Of a DNA stretch of 64,000 nt, positions 17,525 through 26,244 are shown piece after piece (the stretch's first letter is position 1; every line of letters starts with the position of its first letter). This DNA is from Celeribacter naphthalenivorans (GTDB lineage: Bacteria; Pseudomonadota; Alphaproteobacteria; Rhodobacterales; Rhodobacteraceae). The stretch spans positions 124,001 to 188,000 of the forward strand of contig NZ_JAIVLK010000001.1 of assembly GCF_020524585.1 (NCBI RefSeq), in the 5' to 3' direction. A program made the translations under genes and the position numbers. The notes under the pieces were generated by a model, which did no database searches, was not told where the DNA came from, and worked only from the letters and a program-made list of their open reading frames with translations.

Positions 17525-18952
17525 ATGAGCTTCGTCATCTTCATCAATGGTTTGGTCATGGTCTTTTTTGCCGCCCTCATGGGCGTGGTGGCCTTGGCCT
17601 TTCCCGACACGGCGTCGGTGTTCGAGGAATCCGCCTTTTTCTTCGGGTTTCTGGGCGGCGCTCTGGCGCTGGCCTCCTCGCCGCGCACCGAAGACCTGCG
17701 CCCTCTGCACACGTTTCTCCTGACCTCCTCGGTCTGGATGGTTGCGGCCCTTTGCGGCGCGGGGCCTTTGCACCTCTACAATCTCTCGCTCACCGACGCG
17801 TTTTTCGAGGCCATGTCGGGGATCACCACCACCGGTTCTACCGTCATGTCCGGCCTCGACGACACCCCGCGCGGCATCATTCTCTGGCGTGCGATATTGC
17901 AGGCGGTCGGCGGTGTCGGCTTTATCGTCACAGGGATCGCGCTCTTGCCGATCCTCAAGGTGGGCGGGATGCAGCTTTTCCGCTCGGAAAGTTCAGAGAC
18001 TGGCGAGAGAGAGCTGCGCAATGCAACCATGTTCGCCTCCGCCACCTTGCAGATCTATTTCGCGCTCATCGTCCTCTGTGGCCTGCTCTATCTCTTGGGC
18101 GGCATGTCGCCCTTCGACGCGCTGACCCATGCTTTGACCACGCTTTCGACCGGCGGCTATTCGGGTTATGATGCCTCTTTCGGCCATTTCCAAAGCGGCT
18201 TTCTGCAATGGACGTGCACGCTCTTCATGTTGGCCGGCGCCCTGCCTTTTTCCTGGTATATCAGAGGGATGCGTCACGGAAATTGGCGTTCTGAACAGGT
18301 CGTGGCGATGCTGAAATCTCTCGGCATTTCGATTGCGGTCCTCGCGGTCTGGCTGATGTATGCGCGTGATGAAACGCTGCCTGATGCGCTGCGCCTCGTG
18401 GCGTTCAACGTTGTCTCCGTGGTCACGACCACGGGCTATGCGACGACGGATTACACGCTTTGGGGACCTTTTGCGGTCGCCGCGTTTTTTGTTTTGACGG
18501 CAGTCGGAGGGGCCACGGGGTCGACGGCAGGGGGTGCCAAAGCCATGCGTTGGCTCGTGGCCTTCCGTGCCCTTTTGGCGCAAATCCGCATGAGTTTCGC
18601 GCCGCATCGGATCACTTTTGTCAAATACGAAGGCCGCCCCGTCGCCCCCGATGCGCTCTCCGGTGTGATCGCATTTTTCGTGCTTTATGCGGCCACTTTC
18701 GGTGTGTTGGCCTCGCTCTTGAGCTTTTTCGGCGCCGATATGTCGACCGCCCTCTCGGGCGCTTTGACCGCTCTGGCAAACGTTGGCCCGGGGGTTGGCG
18801 ATGTCATCGGTCCTGCGGGCAATTTTGCCAGTTTGGATACGGCCTCCAAGCTTGTCCTGAGCTTCGGCATGTATCTCGGGCGGCTCGAAATGGCGACGGT
18901 TTACGCGCTCATGGCGCCGCTGTTTTGGCGGGAGCTGGTGGCCAACCGCTAA
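17525..18952 (+). CDS. trkH: TrkH family potassium uptake protein
   Basis: The 475-residue integral membrane protein is the K+-translocating subunit of a Trk system. Four pore-loop-like repeats can be seen, including FFEAMSGITTTGSTVMSG, HALTTLSTGGYSGYDASFG and NVVSVVTTTGYATTDY, with a later LANVGPGVGDVIGPAGNF. The NAD-binding regulatory subunit TrkA is not encoded nearby. TTG 17495 and GTG 17498 starts are possible; the ATG at 17525 (MSFVIFINGL) is chosen because a GGTGGGCGGGA stretch precedes it and it starts the first helix. It may be cotranscribed with gnd. Confidence 0.92.
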   Translation: MSFVIFINGLVMVFFAALMGVVALAFPDTASVFEESAFFFGFLGGALALASSPRTEDLRPLHTFLLTSSVWMVAALCGAGPLHLYNLSLTDAFFEAMSGITTTGSTVMSGLDDTPRGIILWRAILQAVGGVGFIVTGIALLPILKVGGMQLFRSESSETGERELRNATMFASATLQIYFALIVLCGLLYLLGGMSPFDALTHALTTLSTGGYSGYDASFGHFQSGFLQWTCTLFMLAGALPFSWYIRGMRHGNWRSEQVVAMLKSLGISIAVLAVWLMYARDETLPDALRLVAFNVVSVVTTTGYATTDYTLWGPFAVAAFFVLTAVGGATGSTAGGAKAMRWLVAFRALLAQIRMSFAPHRITFVKYEGRPVAPDALSGVIAFFVLYAATFGVLASLLSFFGADMSTALSGALTALANVGPGVGDVIGPAGNFASLDTASKLVLSFGMYLGRLEMATVYALMAPLFWRELVANR

Positions 18953-19101
18953 GGCTGTTCCATGCCTTTTTCACGCGTTATCCTTAATCATATTAACCTT
19001 AACACCCTGTCATAAAGGGCGGAGCAAAGGTTAAAATCCTGTCATATTTCGACCTATCCGACTGTCACAGTCTTTAAGGTTTGGTAAATGCCAAGGCCCA
19101 C

Positions 19102-21516
19102 TTATGTGCCTCGCCGCTTTGCGCGCAGCGTCGGATCGGCCTCCGTCGGGTCCTCTGGCCAAGGGTGTTTCGGATAGCGCCCACGCATATCCTTGCGCAC
19201 ATCGGCATAGGAGGTCGTCCAGAAATTCGGCAGATCCATCGTCACTTGAACTGGACGATGCGCAGGTGAGGTCAGCACGACTTTCAAAGGTACATGGTTC
19301 GGCCCCACGGTCGGATGCCGCGTGGTGCCGAAAAATTCCTGAAGCCTGCCCGTGACTTCCGGGTGCTCACCGGAATAATCAATCGGCAGTTTCCGCCCGA
19401 CCGGGCTTTCGAAGTGCCCCGGAACCTCTCGATCGAGCTGTTGCATCTGGTCCCAATCCAACATGGCCCGCAGCGCGTCGGTGATGTCCAGCGCCCGCAG
19501 CGCCGCCTCGGTTTTGGCGCCTTTGAGATAGGGCAAAAGCCAGTCTTCAAGCGTGGTGAGCAGCGCCTCCTCCGACATGTCGGGGTAGCTGTCGCCCATG
19601 AGGCGGACGCGCGCGGCAAAGCGTTTCGCCGCATCGCTCCACGGCAGCCCGATCTGACGCAAGCCCACCAAGGCGCCGCGGGCCAGTGCCTCTTTCGGGG
19701 CATCTTTCCACTGACGATCGTCCAGCACCAAGGCGCCGAACATTTCACGTCGTCGCGCCACCACGCGTTTCTCGCGTTTGTCCCAATCACAGACATCGTG
19801 CCATTTGATGTGATCGCCATAAAGGCCACGCAACTCGCTTTCGCTGATCTGAACGGCCTGCCGAATGCGTGCATCTCGTGCGGCGCCGTCGGTGTCCGTC
19901 ACCACGATCAACCGGGCAGAGGCCAAATCGTCGCTCTCCGGCATCACGGCGCCTTTGCCGCCGGACAAAAGATAGCGTGGCTGGTCGCTCGCCCGCCGCA
20001 GGCCGACGCGGTCCGGATAGGCCAGTACGGCCATTTCGCCGAGGCTCATCGGCTCCAAGTGTGGCAGGCCTTGCCGCAAACGCTTGGCCTCTTGTTTGAC
20101 GCGTTCAATCACGCCGCGATCGGCCGTGCCTGGGCTTTGCAAGGCCCGCATTCGTAGGGACAGATCCACGCCCGCGCCGCGCAAAGGATCGCGTTCGTTC
20201 AACATTGCGGCCAAATCCGCCGCCTGATGCCCCGCTATTTGTAGCATATGTGCAAGTCTAGGATGCAGTGGTTTGGCAGATAGTGCTTTGCCGTGCTCGC
20301 TGATCCGCCCCTCAGAATCGAGCGCGCCGAGGTTTTGGAGGAGCAGACGCGCCTCACTCAAGGGCCCCGGCGGGGGCGGCGTGAGAAAGGCCAAATCCCC
20401 CTCAGCTGCGCCCCAAAGCGCCAATTCCAAAGCCAGCCCTGTAAGGTCCGCTGTTTCAATCTCGGCCGGCGCAAAGCCGGACAGCGCGCCTTCCTCGCCC
20501 TTGGTCCAAAGCCGATAACACACCCCTTCGGAGACGCGGCCCGCGCGACCGCGACGTTGTTCGGCCTCGGCTTTTGACGCCCGCTCCGTGACCAGTCGCG
20601 ACATGCCCGACGCCGGATCGAACCGCGCGCGGCGCGCGCGCCCTGCGTCCACCACGATGCGCACGTCTTCGATGGTGAGAGAGGTCTCCGCAATCGAGGT
20701 GGCCAACACGATCTTGCGCCCATCTTGTGTGGGGGCGATGGCCGCGCGTTGGTCGGCGAATTTCATCGCGCCGAACAGGGGGCGCAGAGTGCAATCTGGC
20801 GGCACGCGGCCTTCCAAAAGGCTCAGAACGCGGCGGATTTCGCCTTCGCCGGGCAGAAAGACCAATGCGGAGCCTTCGGCCTCTGCGACGGCTTTGAGTG
20901 TGAGATCGGCGATGGCTTGTTCCAGGCGCTGGGTCTTCGGAACCGGCGCATCGAGCCAGCGGGTTTCGACCGGATAGGCGCGGCCTTCGGAGCGGATCAC
21001 GGGGGCGTCGTCCAGAAGGGCGGCGACGGGGGCGGCGTCCAAGGTCGCGGACATGACCACGAGCGCGAGATCATCGCGAAGCGCCTGCCGCACCTCCCAA
21101 GTGAGCGCGAGGCCGAGATCGGCGTTCAGGCTGCGTTCGTGGAATTCGTCAAAGATTATAGCGCCAATCCCGGTCAATTCAGGGTCGAATTGTAGCATTC
21201 GTGTAAGAATACCCTCGGTCACCACTTCGATCCGCGTGGCTTTCGAGACCTTCGCTTCGCCCCGGATGCGATAGCCGACGGTCTCGCCTGCGCGTTCTCC
21301 CAAGGTTTGCGCCATACGTTCCGCCGCCGTGCGCGCGGCCAGACGTCGGGGTTCTAGCATGACGATTTTGCCCTTGATGAAGGGCAGCAATGCCAGAGGC
21401 ACGCGGGTGGTTTTCCCGGCCCCGGGCGGCGCCATGAGCACTGCGCGACCGTGAGCCCTAAGGGCGTCGGTCAAGTCGTCGAGTACGTCATCGATGGGCA
21501 GGCGAGGTGTGAACAT
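19102..21516 (-). CDS. hrpB: ATP-dependent RNA helicase HrpB
   Basis: HrpB is a DEAH-box helicase of the bacterial HrpA/HrpB group, thought to act on RNA. The 804-residue protein carries Walker A APPGAGKTTRVPL near residue 30 and MLEPRRLAARTAAERMA. The DEFH box is in IIFDEFHERSLNADLGL, and SAT is in VVMSATLDA. Motif V/VI is ATSIAETSLTIEDV and QRRGRAGRVSEG. The HrpB-specific C-terminal domain ends around LPNFWTTSYADVRKDMRGRYPKHPWPEDP. Length is normal. It is divergent from meaB with a short shared promoter region. Confidence 0.96.
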   Translation of the reverse strand: MFTPRLPIDDVLDDLTDALRAHGRAVLMAPPGAGKTTRVPLALLPFIKGKIVMLEPRRLAARTAAERMAQTLGERAGETVGYRIRGEAKVSKATRIEVVTEGILTRMLQFDPELTGIGAIIFDEFHERSLNADLGLALTWEVRQALRDDLALVVMSATLDAAPVAALLDDAPVIRSEGRAYPVETRWLDAPVPKTQRLEQAIADLTLKAVAEAEGSALVFLPGEGEIRRVLSLLEGRVPPDCTLRPLFGAMKFADQRAAIAPTQDGRKIVLATSIAETSLTIEDVRIVVDAGRARRARFDPASGMSRLVTERASKAEAEQRRGRAGRVSEGVCYRLWTKGEEGALSGFAPAEIETADLTGLALELALWGAAEGDLAFLTPPPPGPLSEARLLLQNLGALDSEGRISEHGKALSAKPLHPRLAHMLQIAGHQAADLAAMLNERDPLRGAGVDLSLRMRALQSPGTADRGVIERVKQEAKRLRQGLPHLEPMSLGEMAVLAYPDRVGLRRASDQPRYLLSGGKGAVMPESDDLASARLIVVTDTDGAARDARIRQAVQISESELRGLYGDHIKWHDVCDWDKREKRVVARRREMFGALVLDDRQWKDAPKEALARGALVGLRQIGLPWSDAAKRFAARVRLMGDSYPDMSEEALLTTLEDWLLPYLKGAKTEAALRALDITDALRAMLDWDQMQQLDREVPGHFESPVGRKLPIDYSGEHPEVTGRLQEFFGTTRHPTVGPNHVPLKVVLTSPAHRPVQVTMDLPNFWTTSYADVRKDMRGRYPKHPWPEDPTEADPTLRAKRRGT

Positions 21517-21625
21517 GCCCCTCTATATGGTCGAAAGCTGAGGGGCCGAAAAGAGGGCAGGGGTGGACAAAGCGGCGAGCCTGCGTGAAAAACTGCATCA
21601 ACGCTCCGCAACCCGGAAGGTCATC

Positions 21626-22603
21626 ATGGACATCAAAGAGCTTGCCGAACAGGTCATCGCAGGGAACCGCCGGGCGCTGGCGCGGGCGATCACATTGGTC
21701 GAAAGCGCGCGGGCGGATCACCGGGCGCAGGCGATTGAGCTGATGGAACTGATCGGACAAAGCGGGCGTCAGGCGTTGCGGCTTGGGCTGTCTGGGACGC
21801 CGGGCGTGGGGAAATCCACCTTTATCGAGAGCTTTGGCATGATGCTGATCAAAGAGGGGCTAAAGGTCGCTGTGCTGGCCGTCGATCCGTCTTCGTCGCG
21901 CTCGGGCGGCTCCATTTTGGGTGACAAAACGCGGATGGAGATGCTGTCGCGGGAACGCGATGCCTTTATCCGACCTTCGCCGTCGCAATCTGAATTGGGC
22001 GGCGTGGCGCGGCGCACGCGGGAGGCGGTCGCGCTCTGCGAGGCGGCTGGATATGATCTGATCCTGATCGAGACCGTGGGCGTGGGGCAGTCCGAGACCG
22101 TGGTTTCTGAGATGTCCGATCTGTTTTTGCTTCTGCTGGCGCCTGCGGGCGGCGATGAATTGCAGGGCGTCAAACGTGGCATCATGGAGATGGCCGACCT
22201 GATCTTGGTGAATAAGGCCGATGGCGATTTGAAACCTGCCGCGCAACGGACCTGTGCCGATTACGCGGGCGCGCTGCGGCTGATCCGCAAACGCCCGCAA
22301 GACCCGCAGGATTTTCCCAAGGCGATGACTGTCTCCGCGATTGAGGAAAAGGGCCTGCGAGAGGCCTGGGGGGAAATGACTGCGCTGGCGAATTGGCGGC
22401 GTGAGAATGGGTTCTTTGACAAACGCCGCTCCGAGCAGGCGGAATATTGGTTCGGACAGGACATCCGTTTTGGGCTTTTGTCGCAGCTTGAAAAAGAGCC
22501 GCTCAAATCGATGATTTCGGGGCTGGCGCAAAAGGTGGCCAAAGGCGAGACCACACCGGGTCATGCGGCGGCGGATGTTTTGGCGGCCCTTCAGCACGGC
22601 TGA
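21626..22603 (+). CDS. meaB: Methylmalonyl-CoA mutase-associated GTPase MeaB
   Basis: MeaB is a G3E-family P-loop GTPase that protects and reloads methylmalonyl-CoA mutase with adenosylcobalamin. The 325-residue protein starts MDIKELAEQVIAGNRRALARAIT. It has Walker A GTPGVGKSTF, the VLAVDPSSSRSGGSILGDKTRM block, ETVGVGQSE (switch II region) and the guanine-specificity motif NKAD. GGAAGG lies just upstream of the ATG at 21626. The mutase itself is not in the window. Its presence agrees with prpE at 40 kb in indicating propionate use through methylmalonyl-CoA. Confidence 0.94.
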   Translation: MDIKELAEQVIAGNRRALARAITLVESARADHRAQAIELMELIGQSGRQALRLGLSGTPGVGKSTFIESFGMMLIKEGLKVAVLAVDPSSSRSGGSILGDKTRMEMLSRERDAFIRPSPSQSELGGVARRTREAVALCEAAGYDLILIETVGVGQSETVVSEMSDLFLLLLAPAGGDELQGVKRGIMEMADLILVNKADGDLKPAAQRTCADYAGALRLIRKRPQDPQDFPKAMTVSAIEEKGLREAWGEMTALANWRRENGFFDKRRSEQAEYWFGQDIRFGLLSQLEKEPLKSMISGLAQKVAKGETTPGHAAADVLAALQHG

Positions 22604-22840
22604 GCGTAGAGAGGACTTGACGATTCTCCTGGGATCGCCTATGCACCGCGAACTGAATTTCGGGCACGGCTCTCAGGCGGTGTCCTTTTCTGTTGGAAAT
22701 CGGTGTTTTCCCGTGTTTCCCATTGCTTTTCGGACTTGCGTCCGGGGCGAGGGTGCGTAAAAGAGGGCCGAATAAGACAGAAACGAGTCTTTTAAACTGC
22801 GAGAGCTAAAGCTTTCGAAAGTAGAAACGAGGATGAACCC

Positions 22841-23128
22841 ATGTCGCGTCGTTGCGAACTGACCGGTAAAGGCCCGATGACTGGCAACAATGTCAGCCAC
22901 GCCAAAAACAGAACCCGCCGCCGTTTCCTTCCGAACCTCAACGATGTGACGCTGATTTCGGAAGCCCTCGGCCGTTCTTTCAAACTGCGGATTTCCGCCG
23001 CTGCTCTGCGTTCCGTTGACCACCGCGGTGGTCTGGACGCCTTCCTTGCAAAAGCCAAGGACGAAGAGCTGTCGGATAACGCTCTGAAAATCAAGAAAGA
23101 CATCGCGAAAGCTCAGGCCGCCGCGTAA
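22841..23128 (+). CDS. rpmB: 50S ribosomal protein L28
   Basis: This 95-residue basic ribosomal protein is a standard component of the large subunit. [33 protein letters not shown] is the conserved alphaproteobacterial L28 start, and [20 protein letters not shown] is the C-terminal core. Only one cysteine remains of the zinc-binding set seen in some L28 forms. GAGGA precedes the ATG. It is a single-gene transcript with a strong terminator; the 237 bp upstream contain no gene. Confidence 0.97.
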   Translation: MSRRCELTGKGPMTGNNVSHAKNRTRRRFLPNLNDVTLISEALGRSFKLRISAAALRSVDHRGGLDAFLAKAKDEELSDNALKIKKDIAKAQAAA

Positions 23129-23150
23129 TCCTTTCGGATGTGACAGATTG

Positions 23151-23184
23151 AACCCCGCGAAAGTTATGCTTTCGCGGGGTTTTC
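23151..23184 (+). terminator. rpmB terminator
   Basis: AACCCCGCGAAAG and CTTTCGCGGGGTT form a perfect 13-bp stem with a 5-nt loop, followed by TTC. It lies 20 bp after the rpmB stop. Confidence 0.9.
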
Positions 23185-23250
23185 TCTGTGGCGCGATGTG
23201 TCATTTGGTCTCTTTCCTTTCGCGCGATCTTCGCTAGAGTGCCCGATACC

Positions 23251-23652
23251 ATGCGTCTACCTCGCACGATAAAGGCCGTTCTGGTCGCGCTTTTGCTCAT
23301 CGTCACGTCCCAATCCATGGCCGTGGCGCGGGGCACCATGCGTGATGCGACAGGCTCCGTGGTGCTCTGCACCGGCACCGGGCCGATCACGGTTTTGACC
23401 GATGCGGATGGGCAGCCGATCGGACCGACGCACATCTGTCCCGACTGTGCCCTGTCGGTGATCGCGGGGCTGGCGGAGGCATTCGACCTGCCGACGCCTG
23501 CGCAAAACGAGCTGCGCTTTGCCCCGCCGAACCTGTCCTATCAAGCGCATGATACGGTGCCACCGCGCCCGCGTGCGCGCGCGCCTCCTGTGGTCTGCGT
23601 TCTCCCCTCCAAAACTCTTAAAAGACCACAAGGACCTGAAAATAATGTTTAA
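23251..23652 (+). CDS. Small Cys-containing exported protein upstream of PCuAC
   Basis: A 133-residue protein with an N-terminal hydrophobic segment (about 8-26, signal peptide or anchor), then a periplasmic domain. Cysteines occur in VVLCTGTG and in HICPDCALS, a CxxC in a context resembling DUF2946-type copper-associated proteins. The C-terminal part is Pro/Arg rich (PPRPRARAPP). It overlaps the next gene, a PCuAC copper chaperone, by 8 bp and is thus translationally coupled. Role in copper handling is inferred from this pairing. The ATG at 23251 is chosen to place the signal segment at the N-terminus. Confidence 0.75.
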   Translation: MRLPRTIKAVLVALLLIVTSQSMAVARGTMRDATGSVVLCTGTGPITVLTDADGQPIGPTHICPDCALSVIAGLAEAFDLPTPAQNELRFAPPNLSYQAHDTVPPRPRARAPPVVCVLPSKTLKRPQGPENNV

Positions 23653-24121
23653 AATGACTCTCTTGGCCGGGCTTGCCTGCGCCTTTGCCCTGCCTGCCTT
23701 TGCCGATATCACCATCACCGACGCCTATGCGCGCTCTTCCGGGATGATGGCGAAAACGGGTGCCGCCTTTTTTGTCATCGAAAATTCTGGCGATGAAGGC
23801 GATCAGCTGATCGACGCCAAGGCCGACTTCTCCAAAATTACGGAATTGCACACCCATAAGGATATGGGGGACGGCATTATGAAAATGATGCATGTGCCTG
23901 AAGGCTTTTCCATTCCGGCGCATGGCAAGCACGCTTTGGCACGCGGCGGCGATCATGTGATGTTCATGGGGCTTTTGAAGCCGATGGCCCAAGGTGATAT
24001 CGTCAACGTGACCCTGACCTTTGAGAAGGCCGGTGACATCACCGTCGAGATTCCCGTCGATCTGGAGCGCACGGAAATGGAGATGCCAATGGAGCATGAC
24101 CATGGTGCCATGAGCAACTGA
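23645..24121 (+). CDS. Periplasmic copper chaperone PCuAC
   Basis: This 158-residue protein has a signal peptide (MFKMTLLAGLACAFALPAFA) and a PCu(A)C domain. These domains bind Cu(I) in the periplasm and deliver it to the CuA site of cytochrome oxidase. The H-X10-M-X21-H-X-M type metal site is visible: the HTHKDM region, KMMHVPEGF, then GGDHVMFM. A His/Met-rich tail (EMEMPMEHDHGAM) could add a metal site. The ATG at 23645 overlaps the preceding gene by 8 bp. A good terminator follows. Confidence 0.9.
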   Translation: MFKMTLLAGLACAFALPAFADITITDAYARSSGMMAKTGAAFFVIENSGDEGDQLIDAKADFSKITELHTHKDMGDGIMKMMHVPEGFSIPAHGKHALARGGDHVMFMGLLKPMAQGDIVNVTLTFEKAGDITVEIPVDLERTEMEMPMEHDHGAMSN

Positions 24122-24144
24122 TGTTCATGGGGTTGAAATTTCAA

Positions 24145-24170
24145 AGGCACGCCGCGCGCGTGCCTTTTTT
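24145..24170 (+). terminator. Terminator after the copper-chaperone pair
   Basis: GGCACGC and GCGTGCC form a 7-bp stem with a short GC loop, followed by six T. Confidence 0.9.
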
Positions 24171-24269
24171 CTTGCGCGAATTTTAAAATGGCTTAGAGGA
24201 CGCATTTGAGCGAGGCGGGACATTACCGACCCGAGTCGCGCCCTTTCTGGACAATTGAAGAGACCGATC

Positions 24270-24821
24270 ATGCTGAACGTCTATGCGTTCCCGGAGGCGT
24301 TTTCGCCTGCCGAATGTGATGCGATTGTGATGCTCGCGCGCGAAGAAGAACTCGCGGACGCTGGGCTGGTGAAAAACCGTTCCGATCATAACCTACGGCG
24401 CGCCGATTTGGCCTGGCTCGATGAGCGCGACGGGGGGGAATGGATCATGGAGCGGATCATGATGCTGGTGGCCGAGGCCAACCGCACGCATTTCGATTTT
24501 GCTCTGACCGAGTTTGGCGAAAGCCCGCAGGTCGCCCGCTATGGCGCCGAGCGTCAGGGGCATTTCACATGGCATTCTGACATCGGCGAGGGCGCTTTGG
24601 CTTCGCGTCGCAAACTGACCATGGTGGTGCAGCTGTCAGAGGCCTCTGACTACCAAGGCGGCGCTCTCGAATTGCAACCCGACGCCAATATTCGCGAAGC
24701 CGCCCGTGCCAAAGGCTCTGCGGTTCTGTTCCCGTCCTTCGTGTTGCACCGGGTGACCCCCGTGACCTCGGGAGAGCGCTTTTCCCTGTCGACTTGGGTG
24801 CATGGACCGGCGTTTCGCTGA
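24270..24821 (+). CDS. 2OG-Fe(II) oxygenase
   Basis: The 183-residue protein belongs to the Fe(II)/2-oxoglutarate dioxygenases, close to PiuC/PKHD-type prolyl-4-hydroxylase-like members. The iron ligands are the H-x-D of FTWHSDIGEG and the distal histidine of FVLHRVTPV. The 2-oxoglutarate arginine is likely that in GERFSLSTWVHG. The substrate is unknown; such proteins may hydroxylate protein side chains. The ATG at 24270 is preferred over an in-frame TTG at 24255. The stop codon overlaps the first bases of the repeated structured element that fills the gap to cobB. Confidence 0.88.
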   Translation: MLNVYAFPEAFSPAECDAIVMLAREEELADAGLVKNRSDHNLRRADLAWLDERDGGEWIMERIMMLVAEANRTHFDFALTEFGESPQVARYGAERQGHFTWHSDIGEGALASRRKLTMVVQLSEASDYQGGALELQPDANIREAARAKGSAVLFPSFVLHRVTPVTSGERFSLSTWVHGPAFR

Positions 24822-25015
24822 GTATTTTTCCAGCAAAGGAAACGACACGTTAACCCTCAAAGGCTTAAGCTGAGCCCACGGTACAGGCGGGAGCGCCGAT
24901 GACCGTCAGCGAAGGAGACGCCCCGGCCCGTGTGGCCGAAATCCCTTCTGGTGACGCGACAGTGCTATGAACCGGCGGCCGGGGCGCATTTGTTTCCTTT
25001 GCTGTGCAAATACTC
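24820..25015. ncRNA. Structured intergenic element, copy A
   Basis: A 196-bp element whose ends are a near-perfect inverted repeat: 24820-24843 pairs with 24992-25015 (3 mismatches in 24). A second helix pairs CGCCCCGGCC (24919-24928) with GGCCGGGGCG (24977-24986). A small conserved hairpin GGC-GGGAGC-GCC (24886-24897) lies inside and is followed by GATGACCGTC. A second copy at 58615-58810 keeps every helix at the same relative position with different stem sequences. It fills the space between two convergent genes. Strand and expression are unknown; it could be an RNA, a terminator-like element or a mobile-derived repeat. Confidence 0.6.
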
Positions 25016-25023
25016 AACTTCGC

Positions 25024-25713
25024 TCAGCGGCACAGAACTTTGTCCACCCATTGCGGCACAACCGTGCTCGCAAGCCCTTCACGCACCTCGTCAAACCGTC
25101 CGCCGGAGGCCTCCAGGTTCAGTTCCATCGTGCGAATGCCAAGCTGGCGTGCCATTTGGCTGAACCCAGCAGCGGGGTAGACGACGCCGGAGGTGCCGAT
25201 GGAGACGAACAGATCGCTGTCTTCCAAAGCCTCCTGGATCGTGTCCATGTGATATGGGATTTCGCCGAACCAGACGATGTCTGGCCGGGTTGCGGGCGCG
25301 CCGCAGGAGGGGCAGGGGGCTGTCACGTCCATCACCATAGGCGCGGGCCAGCGGTGGCCGCAGGCGGCACAAAGCGCGTCTTTCAGAGCGCCATGCATAT
25401 GGATCACGTCGCGCGCGCCTCCACGTTCCAAGAGGTCATCGACATTCTGGGTCACGAGGTAAACCGGCGCATCATGGTCGGCCTGAAGTCGCGCCAGCGC
25501 CTGATGCGCCGCATTGGGGGAGGCCTCTGCCGCCTGAGCACGGCGCATGTTGTAGAAGGTCTGCACAAGTTCGGGGTCGCGGGCAAAGGCCTCTGGCGTG
25601 GCGACATCCTCGACCCGGTGATCCTCCCAGAGCCCGTCCTCGGCGCGAAAGGTTTTGAGGCCGCTTTCTGCCGACAATCCGGCGCCCGAGAGAATGAAAA
25701 TTCCGCCTGTCAT
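25024..25713 (-). CDS. cobB: NAD-dependent protein deacylase (sirtuin)
   Basis: CobB removes acyl groups from protein lysines using NAD+. The 229-residue protein has the NAD-binding ILSGAGLSAESGLKTFR, TQNVDDLLERGG and the catalytic histidine in VIHMHGAL. The zinc ligands are two Cys pairs, CAACG and CPSCG. GEIPYHMD and SIGTSGVVYPAA complete the Rossmann part. Class III sirtuins with desuccinylase activity carry Tyr and Arg in the acyl pocket; YNMRRAQ fits that pattern, so desuccinylation is plausible. AAGGAG lies upstream of the ATG. The gene is divergent from the phosphatase gene. Confidence 0.94.
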   Translation of the reverse strand: MTGGIFILSGAGLSAESGLKTFRAEDGLWEDHRVEDVATPEAFARDPELVQTFYNMRRAQAAEASPNAAHQALARLQADHDAPVYLVTQNVDDLLERGGARDVIHMHGALKDALCAACGHRWPAPMVMDVTAPCPSCGAPATRPDIVWFGEIPYHMDTIQEALEDSDLFVSIGTSGVVYPAAGFSQMARQLGIRTMELNLEASGGRFDEVREGLASTVVPQWVDKVLCR

Positions 25714-25791
25714 CTAAGGTCTCCTTTTTCACCACCCTGCCTTGTGCCCGACACGCGGGCAAGGGTAGCGTATCGTCAAACAGGAGCCCTC

Positions 25792-26244
25792 ATGCATAAA
25801 ATCCTTTTCGTCTGCCTCGGCAATATTTGTCGCTCTCCCTCCGCTGAGGCGGTGTTTGCCGCCAAGGCGAAACACGCGCGTCTTCCTGTCGTCGTGGACA
25901 GCGCGGGCACCGGGGATTGGCATGTCGGCGAGGCGCCTTATGGCCCGATGCAGGCGGCGGCGAAGCTGCGGCATTACGACCTTTCCTCCTTGCGGGCGCG
26001 TCAGTTCACAGTGGAGGATTTTAACCACTTCAATCTGATCTTGGCGATGGATGAGGCCAATCTGCGCGACATCGAGCGGCTAAGACCCGCAGGCAATGAC
26101 ACGCCCGTCACGCTGATGATGAGCTATGCGCCGCAGACGAGGGTGATGGCGGTGCCCGATCCCTATTACACCCGTGATTTCGATGAGGCGCTCGATCTGA
26201 TCGAGGCGGCCTCCGATGGACTCTTGGCAGAATTACAAGCGTAG
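25792..26244 (+). CDS. Low-molecular-weight protein-tyrosine phosphatase
   Basis: This 150-residue cytoplasmic phosphatase has the P-loop C-X5-R motif at C8-LGNIC-R14-S near the N-terminus. The general acid aspartate is in VPDPYYTRDFDEALDLIE. DSAGTGDWHVGEAPYGP is the family-typical second block. Substrates may be phosphotyrosine proteins or other phospho-compounds. CAGGAG lies upstream of the ATG at 25792. Its last 12 bases overlap the convergent DUF4336 gene. Confidence 0.94.
   Translation: MHKILFVCLGNICRSPSAEAVFAAKAKHARLPVVVDSAGTGDWHVGEAPYGPMQAAAKLRHYDLSSLRARQFTVEDFNHFNLILAMDEANLRDIERLRPAGNDTPVTLMMSYAPQTRVMAVPDPYYTRDFDEALDLIEAASDGLLAELQA

Noticed and set aside
24967-26244. A 425-codon reading of the phosphatase gene extending back across cobB
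   Set aside because: Only the last 150 codons match the phosphatase family. The upstream part is antisense to the sirtuin, and a good ribosome-binding site precedes the ATG at 25792.
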